Shown here piece by piece: positions 7,813-15,151 of a stretch of DNA of 41,427 nt; within the stretch, counting starts at the first letter, position 1; every line of letters starts with the position of its first letter. This DNA is from Deltaproteobacteria bacterium (GTDB lineage: Bacteria > Desulfobacterota > Syntrophia > Syntrophales > UBA2185): assembly GCA_016874835.1 (NCBI GenBank), contig VGTB01000006.1, positions 1 through 41,427 on the forward strand, read 5' to 3'. The notes beneath the pieces are model-generated. The model searched no databases. It saw only the letters and a program-made list of their open reading frames with translations, and had not been told where the DNA came from. The translations under genes and the position numbers were made by a program.

Positions 7813-8394
7813 TTACCCTTCCCCGGGGATTCGCATTTTTCTGATAACGTCTACGAAGGATTCCTGCCTTTGCTGGGGGATATAAAGTGTCCCCTCATGA
7901 TCGATAATCAATTTTCCGTTGAGATGATCCATTTCATGTTGTACTACCCGGGCGAGATAATCCGTGTAGCGCTTGCTCATTTTCCTGCCATTGACGTCGT
8001 GTGCCCTCACCTTTATTTCGGGGAACCTGCTGATCTCGACCTGGATTTCGGGACATGAAAGACACCCCTCCGACATTGTGACCATGTCTCCCTGTGACTG
8101 GGTAATCCGTGGATTGATGAGGACATCATAGTCCTCCTCACTTCCGGACCATTTTTTCTCGTCAAAGCCCTTATTTCTGAAAATGATTATTCTCCTCCTG
8201 ATGCCAATTTGCGGGGCAGCGAGACCCACGGCATCATCCCGTGTGAGGAAGGCATCGATGAGCGTCTTTATATCTTTTTTCCTGTCGTTACTGAAGGGAA
8301 CAGGCACCTCTTCAGAGCGGCTTCTCAGGATTGAGACTTCCTCTTCTTCATTCACCACGTCACCGCTCCACAGGGTCAACACCTTTTTTGACAT
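7813..8394 (-). CDS. def: Peptide deformylase
   Basis: Removes the N-formyl group from nascent proteins as they leave the ribosome. From the ATG at 8392-8394, which has GGGAG nine bases upstream, the product is 193 residues. The frame extends to 8439 but without a usable ribosome site. All three metal-site motifs are present: GLAAPQIG (57-64), EGCLSCPE (109-116, with metal ligand Cys111) and HEMDH (153-157, with His153, catalytic Glu154 and His157). It is somewhat longer than the usual 165-175 residues because of extra N-terminal residues and an insertion around FDEKKWSGSEED. It is not next to fmt, its common partner. It is transcribed away from the HemW-like gene across a shared 165-base region. 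Confidence 0.95.
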   Translation of the reverse strand: MSKKVLTLWSGDVVNEEEEVSILRSRSEEVPVPFSNDRKKDIKTLIDAFLTRDDAVGLAAPQIGIRRRIIIFRNKGFDEKKWSGSEEDYDVLINPRITQSQGDMVTMSEGCLSCPEIQVEISRFPEIKVRAHDVNGRKMSKRYTDYLARVVQHEMDHLNGKLIIDHEGTLYIPQQRQESFVDVIRKMRIPGEG

Positions 8395-8559
8395 CGTGAT
8401 GTGCTCCCGGTCAAGATTGTTTGCATGGGTATATAACATTCCCGGTCTGTTATTTCAAGGTCTCAAGGATCTCAAAGGCCCTTGATAAATTCGTGGATGT
8501 CTGTTAGTTTCCCCGGTACTCAATCGTCATGAGAACACACCGTGTAGAAGAGTATTAAG

Positions 8560-9801
8560 TTGCTGAATGCCATTATCACCGAAAGAGCACGGCGGGAATT
8601 TGCCAGAGCGATGCAGTTCGAAAATGGAGGTGCACCGCAATTACATCCCGGTGATTCTCAAAAACTCCCCCTCCTCTACATTCATATACCCTTTTGCGAA
8701 AAACTCTGCCCGTACTGTTCCTTTCACCGCGTTTTGTTTGAACGCACCCTCTGTCGCGATTATTTCAGTGCCCTGAGAAAAGAGATTACGCTCTATAAAA
8801 AAGCTGGCTATCGTTTTAGCGGCATTTATGTGGGGGGTGGGACGCCTACCGTCATGATTGAGGAACTTGAGGACACGCTTGCACTGGCCGGGGAGTGTTT
8901 TCCTATTCGTGAGATTTCCGTAGAAACTAATCCGGATCATCTGACGGACAGGAATATTGCCGTTTTAAAGAAGGCGGGTGTAAATCGGCTCTCGGTGGGT
9001 ATTCAGAGTTTCGATGACAGGCTCCTCCGGGACATGGACCGGTATGAAAAATACGGGAGCGGTGAGGTGATAGCCCGGCGTCTGTCCCCGGTTCTGGGTA
9101 ACTTTGATACACTCAATGCGGATATGATCTTCAATTTCCCCTCCCAGAACATGCAGAACCTCGAGAGAGATATTGACGTTTTAATGAGTCTGGGTGTGGA
9201 TCAGATAACCTATTATCCCCTGATGATTTCGGATTCGACGCGGCAGGTACTCAGGGAGAAATTCGGACAGATCGATTACAGAAAAGAGGAGCAATTCTAC
9301 CACCGTATCGCGGAACGTCTGCTGCCGGCGTACAGGCTTTCTTCCGCCTGGTGCTTTTCCAAAAAAGAGGCTATGATTGACGAGTATATCGTGGATTATG
9401 ATGAGTACGCGGGGATCGGGAGCGGTTCCATCGGCTATTTGAACGGGACGTGCTATGCGAATACGTTTCACATTCGGGAATACATTTCCAGGATTGATCA
9501 CGATGAAATGCCTATCGCTGCGGTCCGGACATTTCTCCTGAGAGATCAGATGCGGTATGACTTCCTCATGAAACTCTTCGGGACAAAACTCGACGTGCGT
9601 GATTTCCGAACAAAGTATAGAGGTATTTTTTACCGGGTTCTCTGGCCAAGCATTCTTGCTTTTAGCCTCGCCGGCAGTTTGACGTATCGCGCGCCATGTT
9701 TTCACCTGACAAAGCAGGGTCGCTATACCTGGGTGATCATGATGCGGGAGTTTTTTATCGCGGTGAACAATTTCCGGGATTTTTTCAGGGCAGGGCAGTG
9801 A
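8560..9801 (+). CDS. HemW-like radical SAM protein (coproporphyrinogen III oxidase family)
   Basis: A 413-residue radical SAM protein. The [4Fe-4S] cluster motif is FCEKLCPYC with Cys46, Cys50 and Cys53, inside HIPFCEKLCPYCSFH. The SAM-binding GGG motif appears as YVGGGTPT, and VETNPDH and RLSVGIQSFDD are typical of the HemN/HemW group. The C-terminal half has the HemW-like GIGSGSIGYLNG and a weak winged-helix region. Members of this group bind or insert heme or perform anaerobic porphyrin chemistry, and this one lacks features that prove true HemN activity. The start is taken as TTG at 8560 because an in-frame stop lies five codons upstream. The ribosome site is weak (AGAAGAG). It ends 25 bases before selA. 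Confidence 0.82.
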   Translation: MLNAIITERARREFARAMQFENGGAPQLHPGDSQKLPLLYIHIPFCEKLCPYCSFHRVLFERTLCRDYFSALRKEITLYKKAGYRFSGIYVGGGTPTVMIEELEDTLALAGECFPIREISVETNPDHLTDRNIAVLKKAGVNRLSVGIQSFDDRLLRDMDRYEKYGSGEVIARRLSPVLGNFDTLNADMIFNFPSQNMQNLERDIDVLMSLGVDQITYYPLMISDSTRQVLREKFGQIDYRKEEQFYHRIAERLLPAYRLSSAWCFSKKEAMIDEYIVDYDEYAGIGSGSIGYLNGTCYANTFHIREYISRIDHDEMPIAAVRTFLLRDQMRYDFLMKLFGTKLDVRDFRTKYRGIFYRVLWPSILAFSLAGSLTYRAPCFHLTKQGRYTWVIMMREFFIAVNNFRDFFRAGQ

Positions 9802-9826
9802 GGCATTTGGTGTGAAGGATAAAGGT

Positions 9827-11257
9827 ATGGAGAATAGCAAAAAACAGCTGTTAAGGCATCTTCCCAAGATCGATGAAGTGATGAACTTGCTGGAACAAAA
9901 AGGTATATTTTCAAAAGCTCCCAGAGATATTGTGAGAACTGCCTGCCGTACGGTGGTAGATAATCAGAGGCAGGAGATCATGAGAAGAGAGGGGGCCGGA
10001 AAGGAAATGCCGGAGCCTTTGATTGATCGGGTTGCCGAGAAAGTGATGCAAGTAATAGAAGACCTGTACACGTTTCGCCTGCGCAAGGTAGTGAACGCAA
10101 CAGGCGTGATATTGCATACGAACCTCGGGAGGTCACCCCTCTCTGACGACGCCCTGCGGAGGCTCATCGACGTGGCGGGAGGATATTCGAATCTGGAATT
10201 TGATCTTGCGAAAGGAGGAAGAGGGTTCCGTTACGATCATGTCCGGAGGATACTCTGTGTGTTGTCCGGGGCCGAAGACGCACTGGTAGTGAATAATAAC
10301 GCCGCGGCGGTGTTGCTTGTCGTGAATACCTTTGCCGAAGGTCGGGAAGTCGTCGTCTCGAGAGGTGAGCTCGTCGAAATTGGTGGAGAATTTCGCATAC
10401 CCGAAGTAATGGAAAAAAGTGGGGCGCATCTCAGGGAGATAGGTACCACAAACCGCACCCGTCTGTCGGATTATGAAAAGGTGATCGGATCGGAAACAGG
10501 CCTCATATTGAAGGTTCACACAAGCAACTTTAAAATAGTGGGTTTTACGGAGGAGGCGGATCTCAGCGCTCTGGTTTCCCTGGGGAAGAGGTATGGTGTA
10601 CCGGTAATGAACGATCTGGGAAGCGGATGTTTCACCGAGCTGGATCGCTATGGTCTCGAGAGGGAACCTACCGTCCGTGACGTCCTAAAAACCGGTGTGG
10701 ATGTCATTACCTTCAGTGGCGATAAACTCCTGGGAGGTCCCCAGGCGGGGATTATTCTCGGCAGGGAGGATACACTTCTCAAGGTGAAGAAAAACCCGTT
10801 GAACCGTGCCCTTCGCATCGATAAACTGACCCTGGCAGCCCTGGAGGCGACACTCATTCAGCATCTCCAGCCGGAAAAGGCCGTGATCGGCCTCAGAACC
10901 CTGAAGACACTCACCGAACCTCTTTCGACGGTTACCAAAAGAGCCAAGAAACTGCTGTCCGCGTTGCAAAAGGAGCGCTTTGAAGGGCTGAGTATCGCGT
11001 TGAAAAAGGGAACCTCCATGGCAGGTGGCGGCTCCCTGCCCACTCAGGAGATCGACACGGCTCTGCTGAGTGTTGTATCAGCCCGCATGTCACCAAGCGC
11101 TCTTGAAGAGCGTCTGAGAAGTCTCGATGTTCCGATCATTGCGCGCATTTCCGATGATGAAGTCCTGTTTGACCTCAGAACAATCGTGGAGGAAGAATTT
11201 ATCTATATCAGAGAGGGGTTAAAGAAAATCTCCTCTTCGCAAGGAAGATCCCTTTGA
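9827..11257 (+). CDS. selA: L-seryl-tRNA(Sec) selenium transferase
   Basis: Converts seryl-tRNA(Sec) to selenocysteinyl-tRNA using selenophosphate, with pyridoxal phosphate as cofactor. The 476 residues match the family length. Typical segments are the N-terminal tRNA-binding helices (residues 1-70), VVNATGVILHTNLGRSPLS, VVNNNAAAVLLV, and FSGDKLLGGPQAG, whose Lys300 should carry the PLP. The ATG at 9827 is chosen over a GTG at 9812 because AAGGA lies seven bases before it. The following pseudouridine synthase gene starts across the selA stop codon, so the two are probably translationally coupled. The cell therefore likely makes selenoproteins. selB, selD and selC are not visible here, and no in-frame TGA gene was recognised. 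Confidence 0.96.
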   Translation: MENSKKQLLRHLPKIDEVMNLLEQKGIFSKAPRDIVRTACRTVVDNQRQEIMRREGAGKEMPEPLIDRVAEKVMQVIEDLYTFRLRKVVNATGVILHTNLGRSPLSDDALRRLIDVAGGYSNLEFDLAKGGRGFRYDHVRRILCVLSGAEDALVVNNNAAAVLLVVNTFAEGREVVVSRGELVEIGGEFRIPEVMEKSGAHLREIGTTNRTRLSDYEKVIGSETGLILKVHTSNFKIVGFTEEADLSALVSLGKRYGVPVMNDLGSGCFTELDRYGLEREPTVRDVLKTGVDVITFSGDKLLGGPQAGIILGREDTLLKVKKNPLNRALRIDKLTLAALEATLIQHLQPEKAVIGLRTLKTLTEPLSTVTKRAKKLLSALQKERFEGLSIALKKGTSMAGGGSLPTQEIDTALLSVVSARMSPSALEERLRSLDVPIIARISDDEVLFDLRTIVEEEFIYIREGLKKISSSQGRSL

Positions 11258-12231
11258 ATGTATCCCGTGAGGAACCCTTTGAATTTACCGTCACTCCCCC
11301 GGAGGCCGGGTTAAGGCTCGACATTTTTCTTTCCCGGAAGGATTTGGGCCTGTCCCGCTCACAAATCAAAAAGTCTGTGGACGATGGATTAGTCCGGGTA
11401 AATCATGCCACCGCCAGGGTCAGTTACCGGTTGAAATCAGGGGACATTGTGCAGCTGAGAAAACGGGAGCCGATGCCTTCCCATGTGTTGCCGCAGGATA
11501 TTTCTCTGACCATTATCCATGAAGACCCGCACATCCTGGTGATTGACAAACCGGCGGGAATGGTGGTTCACCCGGCAGCGGGCCATTCTCGGGGCACGCT
11601 GGTCAATGCCCTTCTTCACCATTGCAAAGATCTGTCCGGTATCGGCGATGTACTGCGACCCGGAATCGTCCATCGACTTGACAGGGACACCTCAGGTCTT
11701 CTGGTCGTTGCAAAATCGGATGAGGCGCACCGGGGATTAACCGGACAGTTCAAGCGCCGTGAGGTGAGAAAGGTTTACAAGGCCCTTGTCTATGGTGATC
11801 CTAAAGGGAATGACGGGATAATTGATGCGCCGTTGGGGAGACATCCGGTGGATCGAAAAAAGATGTCCACCAGGAGCCGGAGAAGCAGAGAGGCACTCAC
11901 ACGCTGGCAGGTGTATGAACGTTACGGGGTGGCGACCCTCTTGAATGTTGAAATTGTCACGGGGAGAACACATCAGATAAGGGTTCACTTGAACGCTTCG
12001 GGGTATCCCGTGGTGGGAGATAGTGTGTACGGAAACCCCAAACGGGCCAATGCCATTGAGAACCCCCTTTTGAGAGCGAGATTGAGAACGATGAAACGGC
12101 AGGCCCTCCATGCCGGTGAGATAAGTTTTGTCCATCCGATCACCTTTCAGCACATGATCTTTTCGTCTTCCTTGCCGGATGATATAAAAAAATTATGTGA
12201 TTTTCTCAAACGTGCAACCGGAAATGCGTAA
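11254..12231 (+). CDS. RluA-family 23S rRNA pseudouridine synthase (RluD-like)
   Basis: Isomerises uridines in RNA, most likely 23S rRNA. The 325 residues comprise an N-terminal S4 RNA-binding domain (about residues 15-75, LDIFLSRKDLGLSRSQIKKS) and a catalytic domain with HRLDRDTSGLLVVAKS, where Asp143 is the catalytic aspartate. Further family segments are VIDKPAGMVVHPA and GRTHQIRVHL. The start is a TTG at 11254 that overlaps the selA stop. It is supported by AAGGA eight bases upstream. Length and the S4 domain favour RluD (helix 69 positions) over RluA or RluC, but the exact target cannot be read from the sequence. Confidence 0.93.
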   Translation: MNVSREEPFEFTVTPPEAGLRLDIFLSRKDLGLSRSQIKKSVDDGLVRVNHATARVSYRLKSGDIVQLRKREPMPSHVLPQDISLTIIHEDPHILVIDKPAGMVVHPAAGHSRGTLVNALLHHCKDLSGIGDVLRPGIVHRLDRDTSGLLVVAKSDEAHRGLTGQFKRREVRKVYKALVYGDPKGNDGIIDAPLGRHPVDRKKMSTRSRRSREALTRWQVYERYGVATLLNVEIVTGRTHQIRVHLNASGYPVVGDSVYGNPKRANAIENPLLRARLRTMKRQALHAGEISFVHPITFQHMIFSSSLPDDIKKLCDFLKRATGNA

Positions 12232-12240
12232 TGTCAAGGG

Positions 12241-12269
12241 ATGCCGATGTTTTTATTCGTGATTGGCAT
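12241..12269 (+). other. Stem-loop between the pseudouridine synthase and the aminotransferase remnant
   Basis: ATGCCGAT (12241-12248) can pair with ATTGGCAT (12262-12269), eight pairs with one G-U, around a 13-base loop. There is no T-run after it, so it is not a clear intrinsic terminator on the + strand. It is nevertheless the only structure between this gene and the next. Confidence 0.3.
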
Positions 12270-12357
12270 TACACAGGGGTGAAAATTCCGACATTCCCTC
12301 ACTGGGAGAGGTCTCATCGAAATCATCAGCAGCTTTAGGTAGAAGGACAGCATTACT

Positions 12358-12774
12358 ATGAAAAATTTACTTGAAAACATCGATGAAATCCTGCTCATGG
12401 GTCCCGGTCCTTCCTGTGTACCCCCTCAGGTCTATACCGCCCTGAGCCGAAACACCCTGGGTCATCTCGATCCCTGCTTTTTAAATATCATGGATGAACT
12501 GAAGGAAATGCTCCGTCGGATTATGAACACCGGGAACAATCTGACAATCCCCATATCAGGAACGGGTTCTGCCGGCATGGAGACGTGCTTTGTGAATCTT
12601 GTGGAGCCGGGAGACAGGGTTCTCGTTATGATAAACGGCGTTTTTGGCATGCGGATGCAGGACGTGGCCGCCAGGCTGGGTGCACACGTTGATGCGCTGG
12701 AGTTCGCCTGGGGAACCCCGGTTATGCCGGACATGCTGCGGTTACTGTCTGGTGTTTTTTCTGAACTTTTGTAG
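12358..12774 (+). pseudogene. Truncated class V aminotransferase (serine-pyruvate or alanine-glyoxylate type)
   Basis: The first 128 or so codons encode the N-terminal part of a PLP-dependent class V aminotransferase: LLMGPGPSCVPPQVYTAL, NTLGHLDPCF, PISGTGSAGMETCFVNL and EPGDRVLVMINGVFG are clear family segments. Normal members have about 350-400 residues and carry the PLP lysine near residue 190-200. Here homology stops near PDMLR (about 12740), and the frame closes ten codons later inside sequence that belongs to an oppositely oriented gene. No remaining part of the aminotransferase is found downstream as far as 14065. The upstream region is normal (AGAAGGA ten bases before the ATG). The cleanest reading is a gene broken by a rearrangement or insertion, with its 3' two-thirds lost. 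The fragment cannot be catalytic. Confidence 0.85.
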
Positions 12775-13317
12775 CAAATCACTCAGCTCAGGCAGGAACC
12801 GGGTAGCACAATCGAAACATCCACCGAAGATAAAAAATGTAGGTACGGCCGCCGCGATGATTGCGGTGCTCCAATGAGAGAACTTGTATATGGGCTGGAT
12901 ATACAGCGCAACAAGAAAGGTCAAAGGCAAACCGCAATAAGTCACCTTACCCAATAAGCCGTAAGGTACATAGATGAACCGGGCAACATGAAGCACCTGA
13001 CACACACTGCTTGCTACAAGACAAAAAAGAAAGGAGATTAACGTGATATCCAAGGAGATATTAAAGAAGTTCATTCTGAGAAATTCGGAGGTACTTTTCG
13101 CAATGTCCGGAAACTCAATGACAAACTTTTGTCCGATGTCTGTGGATACGTATATGAACCATAAGTAATTTGTACAATAGAGCAACGCTGTATATACGAG
13201 GACTGTGACAGTCAGGAGGATAACCAGCCCGGTAGCACTGTTCCAAAACTGACGCACATGGGACAGGTACTTATTGCCTGAGGAGATTTCCCTTTTGTTA
13301 TCATGATCCTTTTTCAT
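12742..13317 (-). CDS. Multi-spanning membrane protein of unknown function
   Basis: A 191-residue protein starting at the ATG at 13315-13317, with GGGGG five bases upstream. About four hydrophobic helices are visible: VILLTVTVLVYTALLY, ISFLFCLVASSVCQVL, LLGKVTYCGLPLTFLVALYI and TAIIAAAVPTFFIFGG. The N-terminus (KKDHDNKREISSGNK) and C-terminus (LLQKFRKNTRQ) are charged. Several cysteines are spread through the helices. I recognise no family. Its 3' end sits exactly where the aminotransferase homology on the other strand breaks off, and its bases look more AT-rich than the flanking genes. It therefore probably arrived with the rearrangement. Confidence 0.7.
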   Translation of the reverse strand: MKKDHDNKREISSGNKYLSHVRQFWNSATGLVILLTVTVLVYTALLYCTNYLWFIYVSTDIGQKFVIEFPDIAKSTSEFLRMNFFNISLDITLISFLFCLVASSVCQVLHVARFIYVPYGLLGKVTYCGLPLTFLVALYIQPIYKFSHWSTAIIAAAVPTFFIFGGCFDCATRFLPELSDLLQKFRKNTRQ

Positions 13318-13424
13318 GGGCACCCCCGATAAAGATTGTGCTGATAAGGTGAGATTCCTGCGAACCGGATCGTGAGCTTCAAGCTACAAAAAAATCGTCG
13401 AGTTATTCATAACGTATCTTGATT

Positions 13425-13598
13425 TCAATTTTTGACATCTTCTTTAACGTGTCGTGAGGGATTCTCTTGAAGAGACACGCGTATGCACCGCTGTTTACCA
13501 GAGGTGGCCTTGACGGTGACCGTACCGGCGATGCTCGTGGAGGGTATCATAAGTATTGCGAAGAGCAGAAATCCTATTACTCTTTTATCCGGATTCAT
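13425..13598 (-). CDS. Small secreted peptide with signal sequence (57 aa)
   Basis: Starts at the ATG at 13596-13598, with AAGGA seven bases upstream, an excellent ribosome site. Residues 1-24 form a signal peptide (KRVIGFLLFAILMIPSTSIA) with a likely cut before GTVTVK. The mature peptide would have about 33 residues, one cysteine (KQRCIRVS) and a charged tail. The function is unknown. The mature part begins GTVTVKATSG and could be the start of a truncated, once longer exported protein. An intrinsic terminator lies directly upstream of its ribosome site on the same strand. The gene belongs to the rearranged AT-rich block. Confidence 0.55.
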   Translation of the reverse strand: MNPDKRVIGFLLFAILMIPSTSIAGTVTVKATSGKQRCIRVSLQENPSRHVKEDVKN

Positions 13599-13612
13599 GT
13601 GAATATCCTTAC

Positions 13613-13650
13613 AAAAAAACCCCGTCCTCCTCAACGGGAAACGGGGTTTC
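13613..13650 (-). terminator. Terminator-like hairpin in the leader of the secreted peptide gene
   Basis: On the minus strand AAACCCCG (13643-13650) pairs with CGGGGTTT (13617-13624) across a loop of about 18 bases that itself can fold, and it ends in a run of seven T (13613-13619). It stands about a dozen bases before the ribosome site of the 57-residue peptide gene. No gene is visible upstream on this strand, so it is more likely an attenuator in a leader RNA than the end of another transcript. Confidence 0.7.
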
Positions 13651-14065
13651 AATAATCAGTCCATATTACCCTCACAGAGCGCTAAAGGGTTTATGAATTA
13701 AACTCTCTGACTTTACATGTATATTTCGATTATCATGGTTTCCATGAGAAATCTACTATAAAAGAGAAAATGTAATGAAGTGATAATGGAGTCAAATAAT
13801 TATCGTTTCTGTGCACCTGCAATAGATTATCGGACTATTTATTGGGGTGGATGAGAGTGGCTACGCCTTCACTGAGACTTCTCTCAGCCGCCATTTGACA
13901 GGTGAAACGAAACAGTGTAAATTTTTTGGAAAAGTCCCGATTTGAAATTCTGTATCCGCTGTAAGTATATGCGAGATGTTGAGAGTGGGATGGATTGGCG
14001 GACAGGTGTTCTGTTTAACACCATCTGGCAGCCCACGTGTTGATTTTGACGATTTGTAGTGACGC
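13651..14065. other. AT-rich non-coding stretch upstream of pgeF
   Basis: About 415 bases hold no convincing gene on either strand. The short minus-strand frames at 13861-14081 lack ribosome sites and family features. Small stem-loops are visible: CTGAGA/TCTCAG at 13872-13887 and GGTGTT/AACACC at 14005-14022. CCCTTTAGCGCTCTGTGAGGG can fold on the minus strand near 13670-13690. The left part probably contains the leader and promoter of the minus-strand peptide gene, and the right part the promoter of pgeF. No known riboswitch class is evident. Confidence 0.5.
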
Positions 14066-14887
14066 ATGTTCCGGTTGTCAAAAAAAGGTTCTGTTGAATA
14101 TTTAGAGGCGGATGTGCTCAGGGCGTCAGATTTTCTTGTTCACGCCTTCTGCACCCGTCGAGGCGGAGTGAGCCAGGGCAATTTCTCCAGCCTGAATTTC
14201 AGTGTGAGAGAAGGAGACACGAGGGAAAATGTCCGCCGGAACTGGGAAATTGTCGCCGCAGCGTTCAACCTCCGGGTGGAGAATTTCCTTGTGGTCAATC
14301 AGGTTCATGATGACAGGATTCTGATTATTGATCGTCCCCATTTTGATTTTGAAAGGCACAGAATGGCTTCGTATGACGCGATCATTACCAACCAGCCGGG
14401 GATTGCGCTTGCCATCAAAACGGCGGATTGTGTGCCTATTTTTTTCTTTGATAGGGTAAAGAGAATCATCGGAGTTGCTCATGCGGGCTGGCGGGGAACG
14501 TCTCTCAATATTGCCGCCAAAGTGGTAGGTGCATTGAGGGAGATATTCTCCTGCGATACATCCGTTCTTACGGCGGTGATCGGTCCTTCCATCGGACAAT
14601 GCTGTTATCAGGTTGACGGAAGAGTGTTCGGTGCAATGGAAGCTGGTAATAACCGCCGGGATATTTTTTCCCCCTGTAGCAGTCCGGGGCGCTGGATGCT
14701 CAATCTTCCTCTGGCGAACACATTCCAGATTATAGAAGGGGGTGTTTTGCCGGAGAACATTCATGTTGCGGGATATTGTACATCCTGTCAGAGGGATATC
14801 TTTTTTTCCCACCGGGGTGAGAGGGGAAACACGGGAAGGCAGCTCAATTTCATAATGCTCAGGGGAGGTCATAAGGACGGCTTTTAA
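14066..14887 (+). CDS. pgeF: Peptidoglycan editing factor / multicopper polyphenol oxidase-like protein (YfiH, DUF152)
   Basis: A 273-residue member of the YfiH/LACC1-like family. The zinc site of the family is visible: His81 in VNQVHDD, Cys122 in KTADCVP and His139 in HAGWRGT. FCTRRGGVSQGNFSSLN near the start and GPSIGQCCYQV and CTSCQRDIFFSHR further on are also characteristic. In Escherichia coli PgeF corrects mis-incorporated L-serine in peptidoglycan precursors. Related proteins have purine nucleoside phosphorylase and adenosine deaminase activity. It starts at an ATG preceded only by a weak site (TGTAGTGACGC). It stands alone between the rearranged block and rho. Confidence 0.92.
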   Translation: MFRLSKKGSVEYLEADVLRASDFLVHAFCTRRGGVSQGNFSSLNFSVREGDTRENVRRNWEIVAAAFNLRVENFLVVNQVHDDRILIIDRPHFDFERHRMASYDAIITNQPGIALAIKTADCVPIFFFDRVKRIIGVAHAGWRGTSLNIAAKVVGALREIFSCDTSVLTAVIGPSIGQCCYQVDGRVFGAMEAGNNRRDIFSPCSSPGRWMLNLPLANTFQIIEGGVLPENIHVAGYCTSCQRDIFFSHRGERGNTGRQLNFIMLRGGHKDGF

Positions 14888-14894
14888 AAAGTGC

Positions 14895-14923
14895 TTGACA
14901 TGTACGGGCGGTTGGTATAAAAA
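14895..14923 (+). promoter_or_regulatory. Candidate promoter of rho
   Basis: A consensus -35 box TTGACA (14895-14900) is followed by TATAAA (14916-14921, 15-base spacer) or TAAAAA (14918-14923, 17-base spacer). Transcription would start near 14930, giving a leader of about 220 bases before rho. Long rho leaders are known to be sites of Rho autoregulation by early termination, so that is plausible here but not shown. Confidence 0.55.
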
Positions 14924-15151
14924 ATAATCAACATTAAGAAAGGTGTAAATAAAATCCTTCCTTCTGGATTGTCCCAGGAACCCAATTTAGCAATTCGTTG
15001 TCAATCCACATTACTTTCATAATTCTTTGCATGCAAAATAAGCCCTCTCATTGTTGTCATATGCGTTCGGGATTTTGGAATTGAGGATCGGGAGCTTGGA
15101 TAAGGATACTTGTCATTAATCAAGAGAGAAAGGTGTGTGTGATAGTCGGTT

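Noticed and set aside
8183-8485. 100-residue + strand frame covering the deformylase gene
   Set aside because: It is antisense to def, whose metal-binding motifs on the minus strand are unmistakable.
12644-12877. 77-residue + strand frame crossing the aminotransferase breakpoint
   Set aside because: It is out of frame with the aminotransferase and antisense to the membrane-protein gene, and it shows no family features. It does not restore the missing part.
13872-13887. CTGAGA motif as a possible TPP riboswitch, and the minus-strand leader as a c-di-GMP riboswitch
   Set aside because: Only the CTGAGA hexamer is present. The remaining TPP core (the GATCTGGATAATGCCAGCG-like part) is absent, and the minus-strand leader lacks the GCAAAGC and GGTTGCC-type parts of the c-di-GMP class.
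13861-14081. Two minus-strand frames of 65-68 residues upstream of pgeF
   Set aside because: They have no ribosome site and no membrane or domain features, and they overlap the region where the pgeF promoter should lie.
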